The position numbers were made by a program, and so were the translations under genes. Of a DNA stretch of 64,000 bases, positions 43,101-51,675 are shown one piece after another; the stretch's first letter is position 1; every line of letters begins with the position of its first letter. The notes beneath the pieces are model-generated. The model was not told where the DNA came from, ran no database searches, and worked only from the letters and a program-made list of their open reading frames with translations. Origin of the DNA: an uncultured Bacteroidales bacterium (lineage in GTDB: Bacteria; Bacteroidota; Bacteroidia; Bacteroidales; F082); NCBI GenBank assembly GCA_900315175.1, contig OMYA01000009.1, positions 1 through 64,000 of the forward strand, read 5' to 3'.

Positions 43101-43689
43101 ATTCAAATGGGAATACAGCAAGGATTCATCAGTGACCTCAGGCGAAGACTGCGCATGGGTTGACAATATTGTCTTCCCACCAACAAATGTCTACACATTC
43201 ATCGACCCGGCTACAGAACTCGAGGCAACAGTTGACGGTCACAATGTCGCATTGACATGGACAGCTTCAGCCGATGCAGTTTCATACGTTGTGAAACGCA
43301 ACGGCGAGACAGTTGCAACAGTGACAGAGACACAGGCAACAGATGTCGTCGAAGAGAGTGGCGTATACAAATATTCAGTGTACGCTGTCGATGCAAACGG
43401 CTCAATGTCAGCTCCAGCAACAGCTATGGTGAATGTTGAATTCACAGGTGTTGAAGAGAACGAAGTCATCCTCGGTGTTTATCCTAACCCGGCAGAAAGC
43501 GTGTTGTACATCAATGCAAATGCTGCAAGCTATGAATACCAGATGATTAACAGCGTCGGTCAGGTGGTGATGAGCGGTGTCGCTAACGGCAACGTTCAAC
43601 TCAATGTGAATGATTTGAACAATGGCGTGTACTTCCTGAAGGTTATCGCCAACGGCAACGCGCAGATTGAGAAAGTCGTCATCAAGTAA
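40132..43689 (+). CDS. Gingipain-like C25 peptidase, Rgp type, T9SS-exported
   Basis: A 1185-residue paralogue of the preceding gene. A signal peptide ends at about residue 22 (FMGFAQ) and a propeptide follows, to about 235. In the C25 domain the catalytic His445 is in YTNHGSPTSWG and Cys478 in SVACNNGQFDY, the pattern of arginine gingipains. The same downstream modules follow: Ig-like, jelly-roll (FGPNWTLSPTNPWEI), fibronectin III and T9SS tail (VYPNPAESVLYI to IEKVVIK). The fibronectin segment is nearly identical at DNA level to that of the first gene (43225-43430 versus 39541-39750), so the two have recombined or duplicated recently. The substrate preference for Arg is inferred from the motif only. 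Confidence 0.93.
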   Translation: MRKSLLLTALFLVFSFMGFAQEWHGITSDSPTAMKKTLVSSTENEIVINVNIDGFYTQSVTTPDGKKFEVYVKDMALELEAGAPQLSYDVIPVMIGDMAEMNVAVVNSTYVDFENMDVVSSKGNFSRKINPDDVPYTYGEMYSQNAFWPASQVTLDAPYIIRDFRGQNIVVRPFAYNPVTKTLRVYTSMTIAMTKVSDNGENQKLARKNNTVKTTSEFKASYSRRFINFESAATRYPWVEDDGEMLVICADQFMAGMQPFVDWKNQSGRPTTMVSVTTAGGNNDNAIKSYITNLYNDPDHNLAYVLFVGDNEHITPHALSGERSDNWFGQIEGTDHYPEVFVGRFSVQNDAHVATHVNKVLFYERDMQSDVTWADKGLGIGHKTDGPGHYGEYDYQHVELISDTLLHYTYSNITHHHGGNGGTASVATISGTINQGVGIINYTNHGSPTSWGVADYSNSDVNALTNDYMLPIVWSVACNNGQFDYPECFGEAWMRATNNATGVPTGAIGGMFSWESQPWQPPMYGHDEMVNVLTEWRNSDQYNHTLAGASLNGNMDVIDKGGDAKCHDTWILFGDPSLMVRTANPTNMNVVASPSVLMLGMTDLNITADADYAIATLTMDGEILATEKIINGQCNMQFPALTNVGDAELVIVGFNKVTYMGTVEVVPAEGAYMTVNEYSMSVDQANYGETIDMSINVKNVGVETANNIAVSLSTENEYLNITAAEGSIATINPDQTVTVDGFQFAVAANVPDGTRAQIDVMMTAGNDAWVGKVFVDLHAPVVVAESLTVSEDAVVMTFRNEGTAPFVGGELSFTSCSPDLVFTPDTHTFTESVAAGESIAITAPYSVDSSVEIGSTFEVAYDMTSGLFNVSDIFVVSYGAIKEDFESGTFGPNWTLSPTNPWEIATGGRGNYCAKSNNGGQHNSTGYMQLTVDVLAAGNMTFMYKVSSEGSASNPYDKLTFYMDGQQKGQWAGTIGWTEFTQAVTAGQHTFKWEYSKDSSVTSGEDCAWVDNIVFPPTNVYTFIDPATELEATVDGHNVALTWTASADAVSYVVKRNGETVATVTETQATDVVEESGVYKYSVYAVDANGSMSAPATAMVNVEFTGVEENEVILGVYPNPAESVLYINANAASYEYQMINSVGQVVMSGVANGNVQLNVNDLNNGVYFLKVIANGNAQIEKVVIK

Positions 43690-43710
43690 ACGACATTTTA
43701 AAAAATATTT

Positions 43711-43740
43711 AAGGACGTCGATTGTCGGCGTCCTTTTTTT
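43711..43740 (+). terminator. Intrinsic terminator after the second C25 gene
   Basis: AAGGACGTCGA and TCGGCGTCCTT form an 11-bp stem (one G-T pair) followed by seven T. Together with its AT-rich approach (AAAAATATTTAAGGA) it is a homologue of the terminator at 40031. Confidence 0.9.
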
Positions 43741-43743
43741 GTT

Positions 43744-43751
43744 TATCTTTG
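43744..43751 (+). promoter_or_regulatory. -7 box (TATCTTTG) of the third C25 gene
   Basis: It matches TAnnTTTG, 26 bp before the ATG at 43778 and directly after the terminator T-run, as in the preceding cassette. Confidence 0.65.
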
Positions 43752-43777
43752 CAAAAAATTATAATCTTTCTTTAACT

Positions 43778-46603
43778 ATGAAAAGACTTTTTATATTAGC
43801 TATTAGCTTGATGTGCATGCAGTTGGCATTTGCACAGGGATGGAGCCAAAGATTGGTTTCGTCAACAGACAATGAGATAAAGGTTGAAATCAGTGTGAAT
43901 GGTTTCAATAAATATGATGTGGTGACACCTAACGGTGACGCTGTTGTCATTACAAATCAGAAGATGATGAGAATGGCACAGGCTGGCGAGCCGGATGTCC
44001 CGGGCTTCGTGATTCCTGCCATCATCGGTGATGATGCATTGATGAGCGTAGAAGTCGTCGACGCAGAGTATGTCGATTATGAAAACATAAATGTGGCCCC
44101 GTCAAAAGGCGATTTCCCACGTAGCATCGATCCGGAAGACGTGCCTTACACATACGGCGCGATGTATCAGCAGAATGCATTCTTCCCTAATGAGATTGCA
44201 AAGCTCGACGAGCCTTACATCCATCGTGACGTGAGAGCACAAAACATGATGGTTACACCTTATTTGTATAATCCAGTGACAAAGACCCTCAGAGTTTACA
44301 CTCATTTCACCTTGAAGATGAAAGAAGTCGGCAAAGACGACAGAAATGTCGTGGTGAACCGTGCCAAGTCAAGCGTTGTTGACCCAGAGTTCAAGAAGAT
44401 TTATGAGAGCCGTTATATCAATTTCTCAGAGTCAATGTCGAGATATAACGCTATCGAGGAAAACGGCGAGTTGCTTATCATCTGTCATGAAGATTTCTTG
44501 TCGGCAATGGAGCCTTTTGTTGCTTGGAAGAAACAGATCGGCCGTCCTACAACCATGGTTGGAACAAGTGTGACTGGCAGTACTGCTGCGTCCATTAAGT
44601 CGTATATTGAGACTTATTACGCCGCAAATCCTAATTTGACCGACATCTTGCTTGTTGGTGATGTGGCACAGATTCCGGGGATTTATATCTCAGCAGGTTC
44701 AGGCTCTCAAGGCTATTCAGGATATGGCGACGTGCAATATGGCCAGCTTGCCGGCAACGACTATTACAACGAGGTTATCGTTGGCCGTTTCTGCTGCGAG
44801 ACAGAGGCCCAGGTGACAAATCATGTCAATAAGGTCTTGAATTATGAGAGAGATTTGGATGAGACAGCCACATGGCTTACAGTGGGCCAGGGTGTCAGCA
44901 AGAATGAAGGCGCTGGTGGCGGTCATTATGGAGAGGCTGACTATCAGCATATCGACCTTATCAGAAATGATTTGTTGGGTTACAACTATACTGAGGTGCA
45001 TCGTGACTATCAGGGTGTGACTGGTGTTACCGCGAGTGCGGCGACTGTCAGCCAGCACATCAATGAAGGTGTGAGCATCATCAACTACTGCAACCACGGC
45101 AACATCACATTGTGGGGCGTTTTCAACTACAGTAACTCCAATGTCAATGCATTGACTAACGATTACAAGCTGCCATACATCATTTCAGTGGCTTGCCTTA
45201 ACGGAAAATACGACCATAGCGGACCATGTTTCGCTGAGACATGGATGCGTGCGACCAACAACACTACAGGCAATCCGACAGGTGCTATAGGCGGAATGTT
45301 CTCATATATTTCACAGCCATGGCAGCCGCCGATGTACGGTCAGGATGAGATGGTTGACATCTTGGTTGAGTCGCAGGCCAACAACATCCGTCGCACAATG
45401 GGTGGCGTCTCTATCAATGGGAGCATGAGAGTTTTGGACTTGGGAGCTAATCAGAATGCTAATAAAGGCACATACAACACATGGATTCTGTTCGGCGACC
45501 CGACTTTGACTTTGCGTAACGATGTCCCTGCAAATATGGGTGTTTCATGTGCAAATACATTAAGCCGTACTCAGACTAACTTCGTGGTCAATGCAACTAA
45601 TGGCAATGGCGCTTTGGCAACACTTACATTCAACGGCGAGATTCTTGGTTCAGCTGAGATTGTCAATGGCGTCGCTAACATCACATTTGACGAGCTGACA
45701 ACGACAGGCACTGCCACTTTGACCGTGTTTGGATATAACAAAAAGACATACAGCACCACTGTTGAAATCACAGACGGAGGCATGTCACCATTGCTGGTTG
45801 TCGCTCTGGCTGACCCAGAGACGATAACACTTGGCGAGTCGACAACACTGACAGCCAATGCCAACGGCGGAACAGGTAACTACACATATTCTTGGCAACC
45901 TGCTGAAGACCTTGCCACACCACATGCGCGTACTACTGTCGCAACCCCTACAACAATTGGAGAAAACATTTATGTTGTGACCGTTAACGATGGAATGAAT
46001 ACAGCTTCGGCTGATGTCACAATCATTGTCGAGGATCCGGCACAGGTGGTATGCCCGACACCACAGAATGTTGATGGAATAAACTATTACGATTCAGGCG
46101 AGTTTGGCGCACATCTGATGTGGGACAGAGCCGATTATGAATACACACTCGACAGATTTGAGATATACAGAAGCAATGACGGTATTGAATATAAATTGGT
46201 CCAACGTATCGTCAACACTCCGTCGATAAGCCATTACGAGTGCAATGACAGGGTGGAAACTCCAGGTATGTATTCATATCGTATCTATGCTTTCTATGAT
46301 AATGATTGCCAGTCGGATTATGTACAGGTTGATGTGGAAGTGATTGACTATACCGGCGTTGGCGAAGATTTGCAGAATAACATAACAGTTTATCCTAATC
46401 CAACGTCAGGAATGGTGAACGTTAAAGGTGAGATGATGCAACAGGTGTCGGTCTGCAACATGATGGGGCAGGTTGTCATGATTCAAACTGTTGACAGTGA
46501 TAATGTCGTGATTGACATGAGCACTTTCGACAATGGCATGTACATCATCAATATCATGACGGGAAACGGCAACGTTGTTAAGGTTTTAAATGTTATAAGA
46601 TAA
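43778..46603 (+). CDS. Gingipain-like C25 peptidase, Rgp type, T9SS-exported, shorter
   Basis: The ATG at 43778 was chosen because it opens the signal peptide MKRLFILAISLMCMQLAFAQ and follows the promoter; the frame is open upstream into the previous gene. The 941-residue protein has the C25 triad region with His440 (YCNHGNITLWG) and Cys473 (SVACLNGKYDH), like Rgp. In place of the jelly-roll module it carries a PKD-like domain (DPETITLGESTTLTANANG, about 675-755), one fibronectin-like domain and a T9SS tail (VYPNPTSGMVNV to VVKVLNVIR). It is more diverged than the first two. Its stop overlaps the next ATG by one base. Confidence 0.92.
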   Translation: MKRLFILAISLMCMQLAFAQGWSQRLVSSTDNEIKVEISVNGFNKYDVVTPNGDAVVITNQKMMRMAQAGEPDVPGFVIPAIIGDDALMSVEVVDAEYVDYENINVAPSKGDFPRSIDPEDVPYTYGAMYQQNAFFPNEIAKLDEPYIHRDVRAQNMMVTPYLYNPVTKTLRVYTHFTLKMKEVGKDDRNVVVNRAKSSVVDPEFKKIYESRYINFSESMSRYNAIEENGELLIICHEDFLSAMEPFVAWKKQIGRPTTMVGTSVTGSTAASIKSYIETYYAANPNLTDILLVGDVAQIPGIYISAGSGSQGYSGYGDVQYGQLAGNDYYNEVIVGRFCCETEAQVTNHVNKVLNYERDLDETATWLTVGQGVSKNEGAGGGHYGEADYQHIDLIRNDLLGYNYTEVHRDYQGVTGVTASAATVSQHINEGVSIINYCNHGNITLWGVFNYSNSNVNALTNDYKLPYIISVACLNGKYDHSGPCFAETWMRATNNTTGNPTGAIGGMFSYISQPWQPPMYGQDEMVDILVESQANNIRRTMGGVSINGSMRVLDLGANQNANKGTYNTWILFGDPTLTLRNDVPANMGVSCANTLSRTQTNFVVNATNGNGALATLTFNGEILGSAEIVNGVANITFDELTTTGTATLTVFGYNKKTYSTTVEITDGGMSPLLVVALADPETITLGESTTLTANANGGTGNYTYSWQPAEDLATPHARTTVATPTTIGENIYVVTVNDGMNTASADVTIIVEDPAQVVCPTPQNVDGINYYDSGEFGAHLMWDRADYEYTLDRFEIYRSNDGIEYKLVQRIVNTPSISHYECNDRVETPGMYSYRIYAFYDNDCQSDYVQVDVEVIDYTGVGEDLQNNITVYPNPTSGMVNVKGEMMQQVSVCNMMGQVVMIQTVDSDNVVIDMSTFDNGMYIINIMTGNGNVVKVLNVIR

Positions 46604-48006
46604 TGAAAATCAAGTTTATAGGCGCAGCGCGTGAAGTGACGGGCAGCAAGCATCTCATTGTCACCGACAAGGGTAAGAAGTTGTTGCTTGATTGTGGAAT
46701 GTTTCAAGGCAAAGGTTTGGAGACTGATGCCATGAACCGCAACACTATGATTGATCCGGCTGAAGTTGACTGTATCATATTGACACACGCGCATATCGAC
46801 CATTCTGGGCTTATCCCTTATTTCTATAAAAAAGGCTTCAGAGGCTCGGTGATATGCACTCCGGCGACACGCGAGCTGTGCTCTATAATGCTTCCTGATA
46901 GCGGTTTTATCCAAGAAAACGATACCCATTGGTTTAATAAGAAACGTGCGCGTCAGGGTTTGAAACGAGTGGAGCCGATATACACCGAGAAAGACGCTCG
47001 GGAGTGTATGGAACTGTTTATCACCACAGAGACGAACCGCCGTTTTTATATCGACAACAACATCAGTGTGAAGTTTTACAATACCGGGCACATGCTCGGC
47101 AGTGCCTGCGCCACCGTCAGGATTGACGAGAACGGGCATATCACGCAGATTGGATACACTGGCGACATTGGACGTTACAACAGCTATCTGCTTAAGGCGC
47201 CGAATGCTTTCCCGCAATGCGATTATCTCATAACGGAGAGCACTTACGGCGACAGGTTGCATGAGAAAAAAGAAGGTGCTGAGGACAAACTTCTTGAAAT
47301 CATCAGGCACACATGTGTCGACAAGAAAGGCAAGCTCATCATACCTTCATTTGCCATCGGCAGGACGCAGGAGATAGTCTATATCCTGAACAATTTCTAC
47401 AATGAGGGCAAGCTTCCGAGGATACCTGTCTATGTTGACAGTCCTTTGGCCACCAATGCCACGGATATCTTCAGGATGCACCTCAACGAGTTTAACCAGG
47501 ATGTGGCGGAGGTGCTGCGCCATGACGACGACCCGTTCGGCTTCAACAGTCTTCATTACATCACTGAAGTGGCGAGGAGCAAGGCTTTGAACGAGAGCAA
47601 GGAGCCATGTATCATCATCTCGGCATCGGGCATGATGGAGGCGGGACGAGTGAAACATCATCTGGCGAATAACATCGACAACCCGAAGAACTCGGTGCTG
47701 TCGGTGGGCTACTGCGCTCCGATGACTCTCGGTGCCCGCATCGTGGCAGGCGAGAAGGACATCTCCATCTTCGGCATGCCACACAGGGTGAATGCGGAGG
47801 TTTATGATATCGACGCCTTGAGCGGACATGGCGACTACAGCGAGATGGCAGAGTATCTGAAATGCCAGAACCCTGACAAGGTGAAGAAGGTGTTTATCGT
47901 GCATGGCGAGGCGAAGGTGCAGGAGAATTACGCGAAATACCTTAAGAAAAACAACGGATTTAAGGATGTGGTGATTCCGGAGGCAGGGGAGACTTTCAAA
48001 GTGTAG
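46603..48006 (+). CDS. Beta-CASP metallo-beta-lactamase fold RNA hydrolase
   Basis: A 467-residue cytoplasmic protein. The metal-binding motif HAHIDHSG (His62, His64, Asp66, His67) and later ligands (GHMLGSA, SGHGDYSEM) define the MBL core. The beta-CASP insert includes SFAIGRTQEIVYIL, VYVDSPLATNATDIF and CIIISASGMMEAGRVKHHL. A C-terminal RMMBL segment ends VFIVHGEAKVQENYAKYL. It belongs to the CPSF73/YSH1-like group, so it probably processes RNA ends. The link with the C25 gene (TAATG overlap) is likely only transcriptional read-through. A T-run terminator follows at 48068. Confidence 0.9.
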   Translation: MKIKFIGAAREVTGSKHLIVTDKGKKLLLDCGMFQGKGLETDAMNRNTMIDPAEVDCIILTHAHIDHSGLIPYFYKKGFRGSVICTPATRELCSIMLPDSGFIQENDTHWFNKKRARQGLKRVEPIYTEKDARECMELFITTETNRRFYIDNNISVKFYNTGHMLGSACATVRIDENGHITQIGYTGDIGRYNSYLLKAPNAFPQCDYLITESTYGDRLHEKKEGAEDKLLEIIRHTCVDKKGKLIIPSFAIGRTQEIVYILNNFYNEGKLPRIPVYVDSPLATNATDIFRMHLNEFNQDVAEVLRHDDDPFGFNSLHYITEVARSKALNESKEPCIIISASGMMEAGRVKHHLANNIDNPKNSVLSVGYCAPMTLGARIVAGEKDISIFGMPHRVNAEVYDIDALSGHGDYSEMAEYLKCQNPDKVKKVFIVHGEAKVQENYAKYLKKNNGFKDVVIPEAGETFKV

Positions 48007-48160
48007 AGTTTAGAGTGTAGAGTTTAGAGTAGTTGACAGTGTAAAGTTGAAAGTTTTTTAGTTTATGGGAAGCTACGGCTTCCTTTTTTAATACTTTTAA
48101 ACTAAAAACTTTTAACTAAAAAACTACTTTAAACTCTAAACTTTAAACTATCAACTAAAA
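48004..48160. repeat. Degenerate TAGAGTTT/AAACTCTA simple repeats
   Basis: Before the terminator at 48068 the DNA repeats GTAGAGTTTAGAGT-like units, and after it the complementary TAAACTCTAAACTTTAAACT. The gap between the metallo-hydrolase gene and rnpB is therefore a loose inverted array of 7-8-bp words. No gene was seen. Confidence 0.6.
48068..48089 (+). terminator. Intrinsic terminator after the metallo-hydrolase gene
   Basis: GGAAGC, loop TACG, GCTTCC, then six T. A short but well-formed hairpin, 62 bp after the stop codon. Confidence 0.8.
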
Positions 48161-48167
48161 AATTTTG

Positions 48168-48175
48168 TAATTTTG
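48168..48175 (+). promoter_or_regulatory. -7 box (TAATTTTG) of rnpB
   Basis: It matches TAnnTTTG and places the transcription start close to the inferred 5' end of RNase P RNA at about 48181. Confidence 0.65.
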
Positions 48176-48180
48176 CGGTC

Positions 48181-48543
48181 TGAAAGGTGATTGTCGCGGG
48201 CTGGCGCAAGCCAGCGTGAGGAAAGTCGGGACAGCACAGAGCACCATACTTCCTAACGGGAAGGCGCCGGAGACGGCGACAGCAAGTGCCACAGAAAACT
48301 ACCGCCCGCAAGGGTAAGGGTGAAAACGTGAGGTAAGAGCTCACGCATTGCCATGGTGACATGGCAGTGAGGTAAACCTTATGGGCTGCAAGACCAAATA
48401 TACCGGCGCGTGGAGACGCACAGCCGTGCGCCCCTATGAAGAATCGCTCGTTCAAGCCGGGAGGGTAGGTTGCTAAAGCCTGACGGCGACGTCAGGATTA
48501 GAGAAATGACAATCAAATACAGAATCCCGCTTATGCCTTTCTT
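48181..48543 (+). ncRNA. rnpB: RNase P RNA, bacterial class A
   Basis: It contains the conserved RNase P blocks in the right order: GAGGAAAGTCGGGACAGC (from 48218), CGACAGCAAGTGCCACAGAAAA, GGTAAGGGTGAAAACGTGAGG, TGAGGTAAACC, GGGTAGGTTGCTAAAG and, near the 3' end, TTAGAGAAATGAC and ACAGAATCCCGCTTAT. The ends can pair as helix P1 (GAAAGG at 48182-48187 with CCTTTC at 48536-48541). The RNA is the catalytic subunit that trims tRNA 5' leaders. The boundaries are estimated to within several bases. Confidence 0.95.
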
Positions 48544-48581
48544 TTGCCTTTGGATTTGAAAAATCCAAAGGCAAAATTTTT
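48544..48581 (+). terminator. rnpB terminator
   Basis: TTGCCTTTGGATTT at 48544-48557 and its exact complement at 48561-48574 form a 14-bp stem with a 3-nt loop, followed by AATTTTTA. Confidence 0.92.
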
Positions 48582-48639
48582 ATAATAAATATACAAAAAT
48601 CTCGTTTTATTTTCGTAAATTCGCAAAAAATTTGTCTTT

Positions 48640-51600
48640 ATGTTGAAAAACAGGAAAATATTTGCATTACTAATATTATTGTTTGGCGTAACTGCCTCAG
48701 TATCAGCACAAAAGAGAGTCGAAGAATATGAACCCGAATCGGTGTTCCAAGAGGCAAAAACGCTGTTCGACAACCAAAACTTCGCATCAGCAGCAGAGCT
48801 TTTTCACAAATATCTCGAGCTGACAGAAGGACAGAACCAGCAAAAAACCGTCGAAGCCAAGTTCTACGAGGCGGCCTGCTCGTCATATATGGGCGCGGGC
48901 GAACAGCAACTCATGCTTTTCTCTAAGGAAAACCCTACAAGCACCTTCGCCACAAAAGCCGACTTCATGTACGCCAACATGCTTTTCAAAAACAAGAAAT
49001 ACCGTGACGCGATAAAGATATACGAAAGTATTGATGATGAATGCCTTACGGCAGATGAGAAGGCTGAGTTCTATTTCAAGAAAGGCCTGGCATACTATCA
49101 GACAAACGATATCGACAAGGCAGAGCCTTTGTTTTACAAAGCCGAATTCATGAACAGCCCCTATAAAGACGATGCACGTTACTATTACGCTCATATTCAA
49201 TATGTAAAAAATAAATATGACGAGGCGAGATTCCATTTCCAAAAGATTGAGAACTCGCCGAAATATAAGGACGTCATCCCGCTTTACATGATGCAGATCG
49301 ACTTTGTCGACGGCAACTACACCTCTGTCACTACCGATGCCGACAATGTGCTTGACAACGCACAAGGTCAACGAAAGGTGGAACTGGCACTGATAATAGC
49401 TGAGTCGTGGTATCAGCAGCAAGACTATGAAAAGGCGCTGAATTATTATAACATCGCGCGTGGCGCCACACGCAAGTCGTTCCCTCGTGAAGTGGAGTTC
49501 CGCATAGGATTCTGCAAGATGAAAGGCAACGATTTTGAGGACGCCATCATCAATTTCCAAAACGCCACCAAGAAAATCAACAACGACGCATTGGCACAAT
49601 ATGCCTCATATTATCTGGCACAGTGCTATATGAAGACAAAGCAAGAGAAGTTTGCGAGAAGCGCCTATCTTACTGCGTATAAAGATGATTTCGACCATGA
49701 GATGAGCGAAGATGCCCTGTTTAACTATGCGAAACTGAGCTTCATCAGCGGCGTCGACCCGTTTAATGAAGCTGTGGCACAACTCGAGGATTTCATTGAG
49801 AAGAACCCTTATTCGCCAAGAAAAGAAGACGCGCAGACCATGATAATCCATCTGTATCTTAACAATAAGGATTATAATAAAGCTATCAAGGCATTGGAAA
49901 AATATCCTGATATGAACGCTGAGATGCAGAAAATCTACGCCCAGCTGACGTACAGCATCGGCATCGAAAACTACAACGCAATGGATTACGACAATGCCAT
50001 CGCATATCTCAACAAAACCGTCAACAATAACTACGCTGACGCTAAGATGAGGGCTGAGGCATTGTATTGGCTTGCCGACAGCTATCTCCAGAAGAAAGAG
50101 AACAACAACGCTGAGAATTATTACGCAGCTTTCCTGAAGGCGAGCGGCAGCGGCCAGTCGGAATGCCTGTCGTTGGCATATTATAACCTCGGCTATATCT
50201 CGTATAACAAAGGGAATTTCCCCGCTGCCATCAAGAATTTCAACTATTTCTTCAACATGGCGAAGGGCGACAAGGACTTTGAGTCGGATGCCTGGATGCG
50301 TATCGGCGACTGTTACTTCATGGAACGTAACTATCAGAAGGCGATAGTGGCATATAACAATGCCATGAAGCTCGACAAAAAGAATGCCGACTATGCTTTG
50401 TTCCAGAAGGGTATGGGCTATGGCGCCCTTGGCGATATGGCTGCCAAGGAGCAGAGTATGAACACTTTGACAAGTACATATAAGACTTCGTCGTTCTATG
50501 ACAGGGCGTTGTATGAGACGGGAATGGCGCATCTCGGCACCGGTGACGAACGCTCTGCAATAGCCGCATTCGGCCGTTTGGTGAACGAACGTCCGCGCTC
50601 AGTGTACGCACGTCAAGGCCAGATGAAGATAGGAATGCTGTATTACAATAATAATCAATATGATAACGCTCTTGCGGCACTGAAAAAAGTCATCGATGAC
50701 TACCCGAACACCGAGGAATCGCGCGAGGCGCTCAACATAATGAGAAACATCTACATGGAACAGAACAGAACCTCTGAGTTCTACAGATATACCGAAGGAA
50801 AAGGCATTGCGACAAGCGTGACCGAGCAAGACTCTGTGTCGTTTGCCACAGCGGAGAATTTCTTCCAACAAGGGCAGTATGAAAACGCATTGCAAGCAGC
50901 CAATCAGTATATCAAGAAATTTTCGAAAGGCGCTTATATGCTGAAAATCAACTACTACGGTCTGACATCGCTGGAGAAGCTGGGCCGCAGCAGTGAGACA
51001 CGACCGTATCTTGAATATATCATCTCGCAGCCTGACAATGACTACACCGACAATGCCTTGCTGAAACTGGCGGGCATGGACAAGTCTGCGGGGAATTATG
51101 CCGATGCCAAGAATTATTACGAAAGACTGCTGAATATCACCGAAAATGAGAAGGTCAAGACGCAGGCCGTCGAGGGTGTTATGGAGTGCAGCTATAAACT
51201 TGAGGATTACGATACGGCTATTGAGAAAGGCGATGCACTCGCGGCGATGCAGGATATCGGGCAGAACAAGAAAAACATTGCGAATTACATTGTGGGAATG
51301 TCGCTTTATAAAAAGCAGAACTATTCGGCGGCACTGCCAAAGCTTCAGGAGTGTTCGGATAAGGACAGAAGCGAGATGGGGGCTGAGGCCGCTTATCATA
51401 TGGTGCTCGCCAACTTTAAGCTCGGCAACCTTGACGAGACGGAAAACCGAGTGTTTTACATATCCGACAACTTCAGCGGTTACAGCTATTACGTGGCGAT
51501 GTCGTTCGTGACGCTGAGCGATGTGTATGTGGCAAAAGACAATGTTTTCCAGGCAAAAGCCACATTACGAAGCATCATCGACAACTATCCTGCAGGCGAG

Positions 51601-51675
51601 CCTAAAGACCTCGCGCAACAGAAGCTCGCAGCAATCGAAAAAGATGAACAAAACAATGAGGAGGATGCAGAATGA
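48640..51675 (+). CDS. Periplasmic tetratricopeptide-repeat protein
   Basis: A 1011-residue exported protein with a signal peptide (to about residue 24, VSAQ). The rest consists of TPR helices from about 30 to 990: repeated patterns such as ADFMYANMLFKNKKYRDAIKIYE, SLAYYNLGYISYNKGNFPAAI and AEALYWLADSYLQKKENNNA, with an acidic C-terminal tail (EQNNEEDAE). It is likely a scaffold in the periplasm. The stop overlaps the next start by 4 bp, and the partner is an outer-membrane barrel, so the two probably form one envelope complex. A weak -7 box (TAAATTCG, 48616-48623) precedes it. Confidence 0.9.
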   Translation: MLKNRKIFALLILLFGVTASVSAQKRVEEYEPESVFQEAKTLFDNQNFASAAELFHKYLELTEGQNQQKTVEAKFYEAACSSYMGAGEQQLMLFSKENPTSTFATKADFMYANMLFKNKKYRDAIKIYESIDDECLTADEKAEFYFKKGLAYYQTNDIDKAEPLFYKAEFMNSPYKDDARYYYAHIQYVKNKYDEARFHFQKIENSPKYKDVIPLYMMQIDFVDGNYTSVTTDADNVLDNAQGQRKVELALIIAESWYQQQDYEKALNYYNIARGATRKSFPREVEFRIGFCKMKGNDFEDAIINFQNATKKINNDALAQYASYYLAQCYMKTKQEKFARSAYLTAYKDDFDHEMSEDALFNYAKLSFISGVDPFNEAVAQLEDFIEKNPYSPRKEDAQTMIIHLYLNNKDYNKAIKALEKYPDMNAEMQKIYAQLTYSIGIENYNAMDYDNAIAYLNKTVNNNYADAKMRAEALYWLADSYLQKKENNNAENYYAAFLKASGSGQSECLSLAYYNLGYISYNKGNFPAAIKNFNYFFNMAKGDKDFESDAWMRIGDCYFMERNYQKAIVAYNNAMKLDKKNADYALFQKGMGYGALGDMAAKEQSMNTLTSTYKTSSFYDRALYETGMAHLGTGDERSAIAAFGRLVNERPRSVYARQGQMKIGMLYYNNNQYDNALAALKKVIDDYPNTEESREALNIMRNIYMEQNRTSEFYRYTEGKGIATSVTEQDSVSFATAENFFQQGQYENALQAANQYIKKFSKGAYMLKINYYGLTSLEKLGRSSETRPYLEYIISQPDNDYTDNALLKLAGMDKSAGNYADAKNYYERLLNITENEKVKTQAVEGVMECSYKLEDYDTAIEKGDALAAMQDIGQNKKNIANYIVGMSLYKKQNYSAALPKLQECSDKDRSEMGAEAAYHMVLANFKLGNLDETENRVFYISDNFSGYSYYVAMSFVTLSDVYVAKDNVFQAKATLRSIIDNYPAGEPKDLAQQKLAAIEKDEQNNEEDAE

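Noticed and set aside
43667..43777. Upstream extension of the third C25 gene by 37 codons
   Set aside because: It would overlap the previous gene and read through its terminator; the signal peptide begins at 43778.
46483..47310. Open frame of 275 codons opposite the C25/metallo-hydrolase junction
   Set aside because: It crosses two well-supported genes and has no protein-like features.
48004..48160. Possible CRISPR-like array before rnpB
   Set aside because: The words are 7-8 bp, degenerate and without unique spacers; no cas genes in the window.
49606..50532. Open frame of 308 codons opposite the TPR gene
   Set aside because: Shadow of the repeated Ala/Tyr/Asn codons of the TPR protein.
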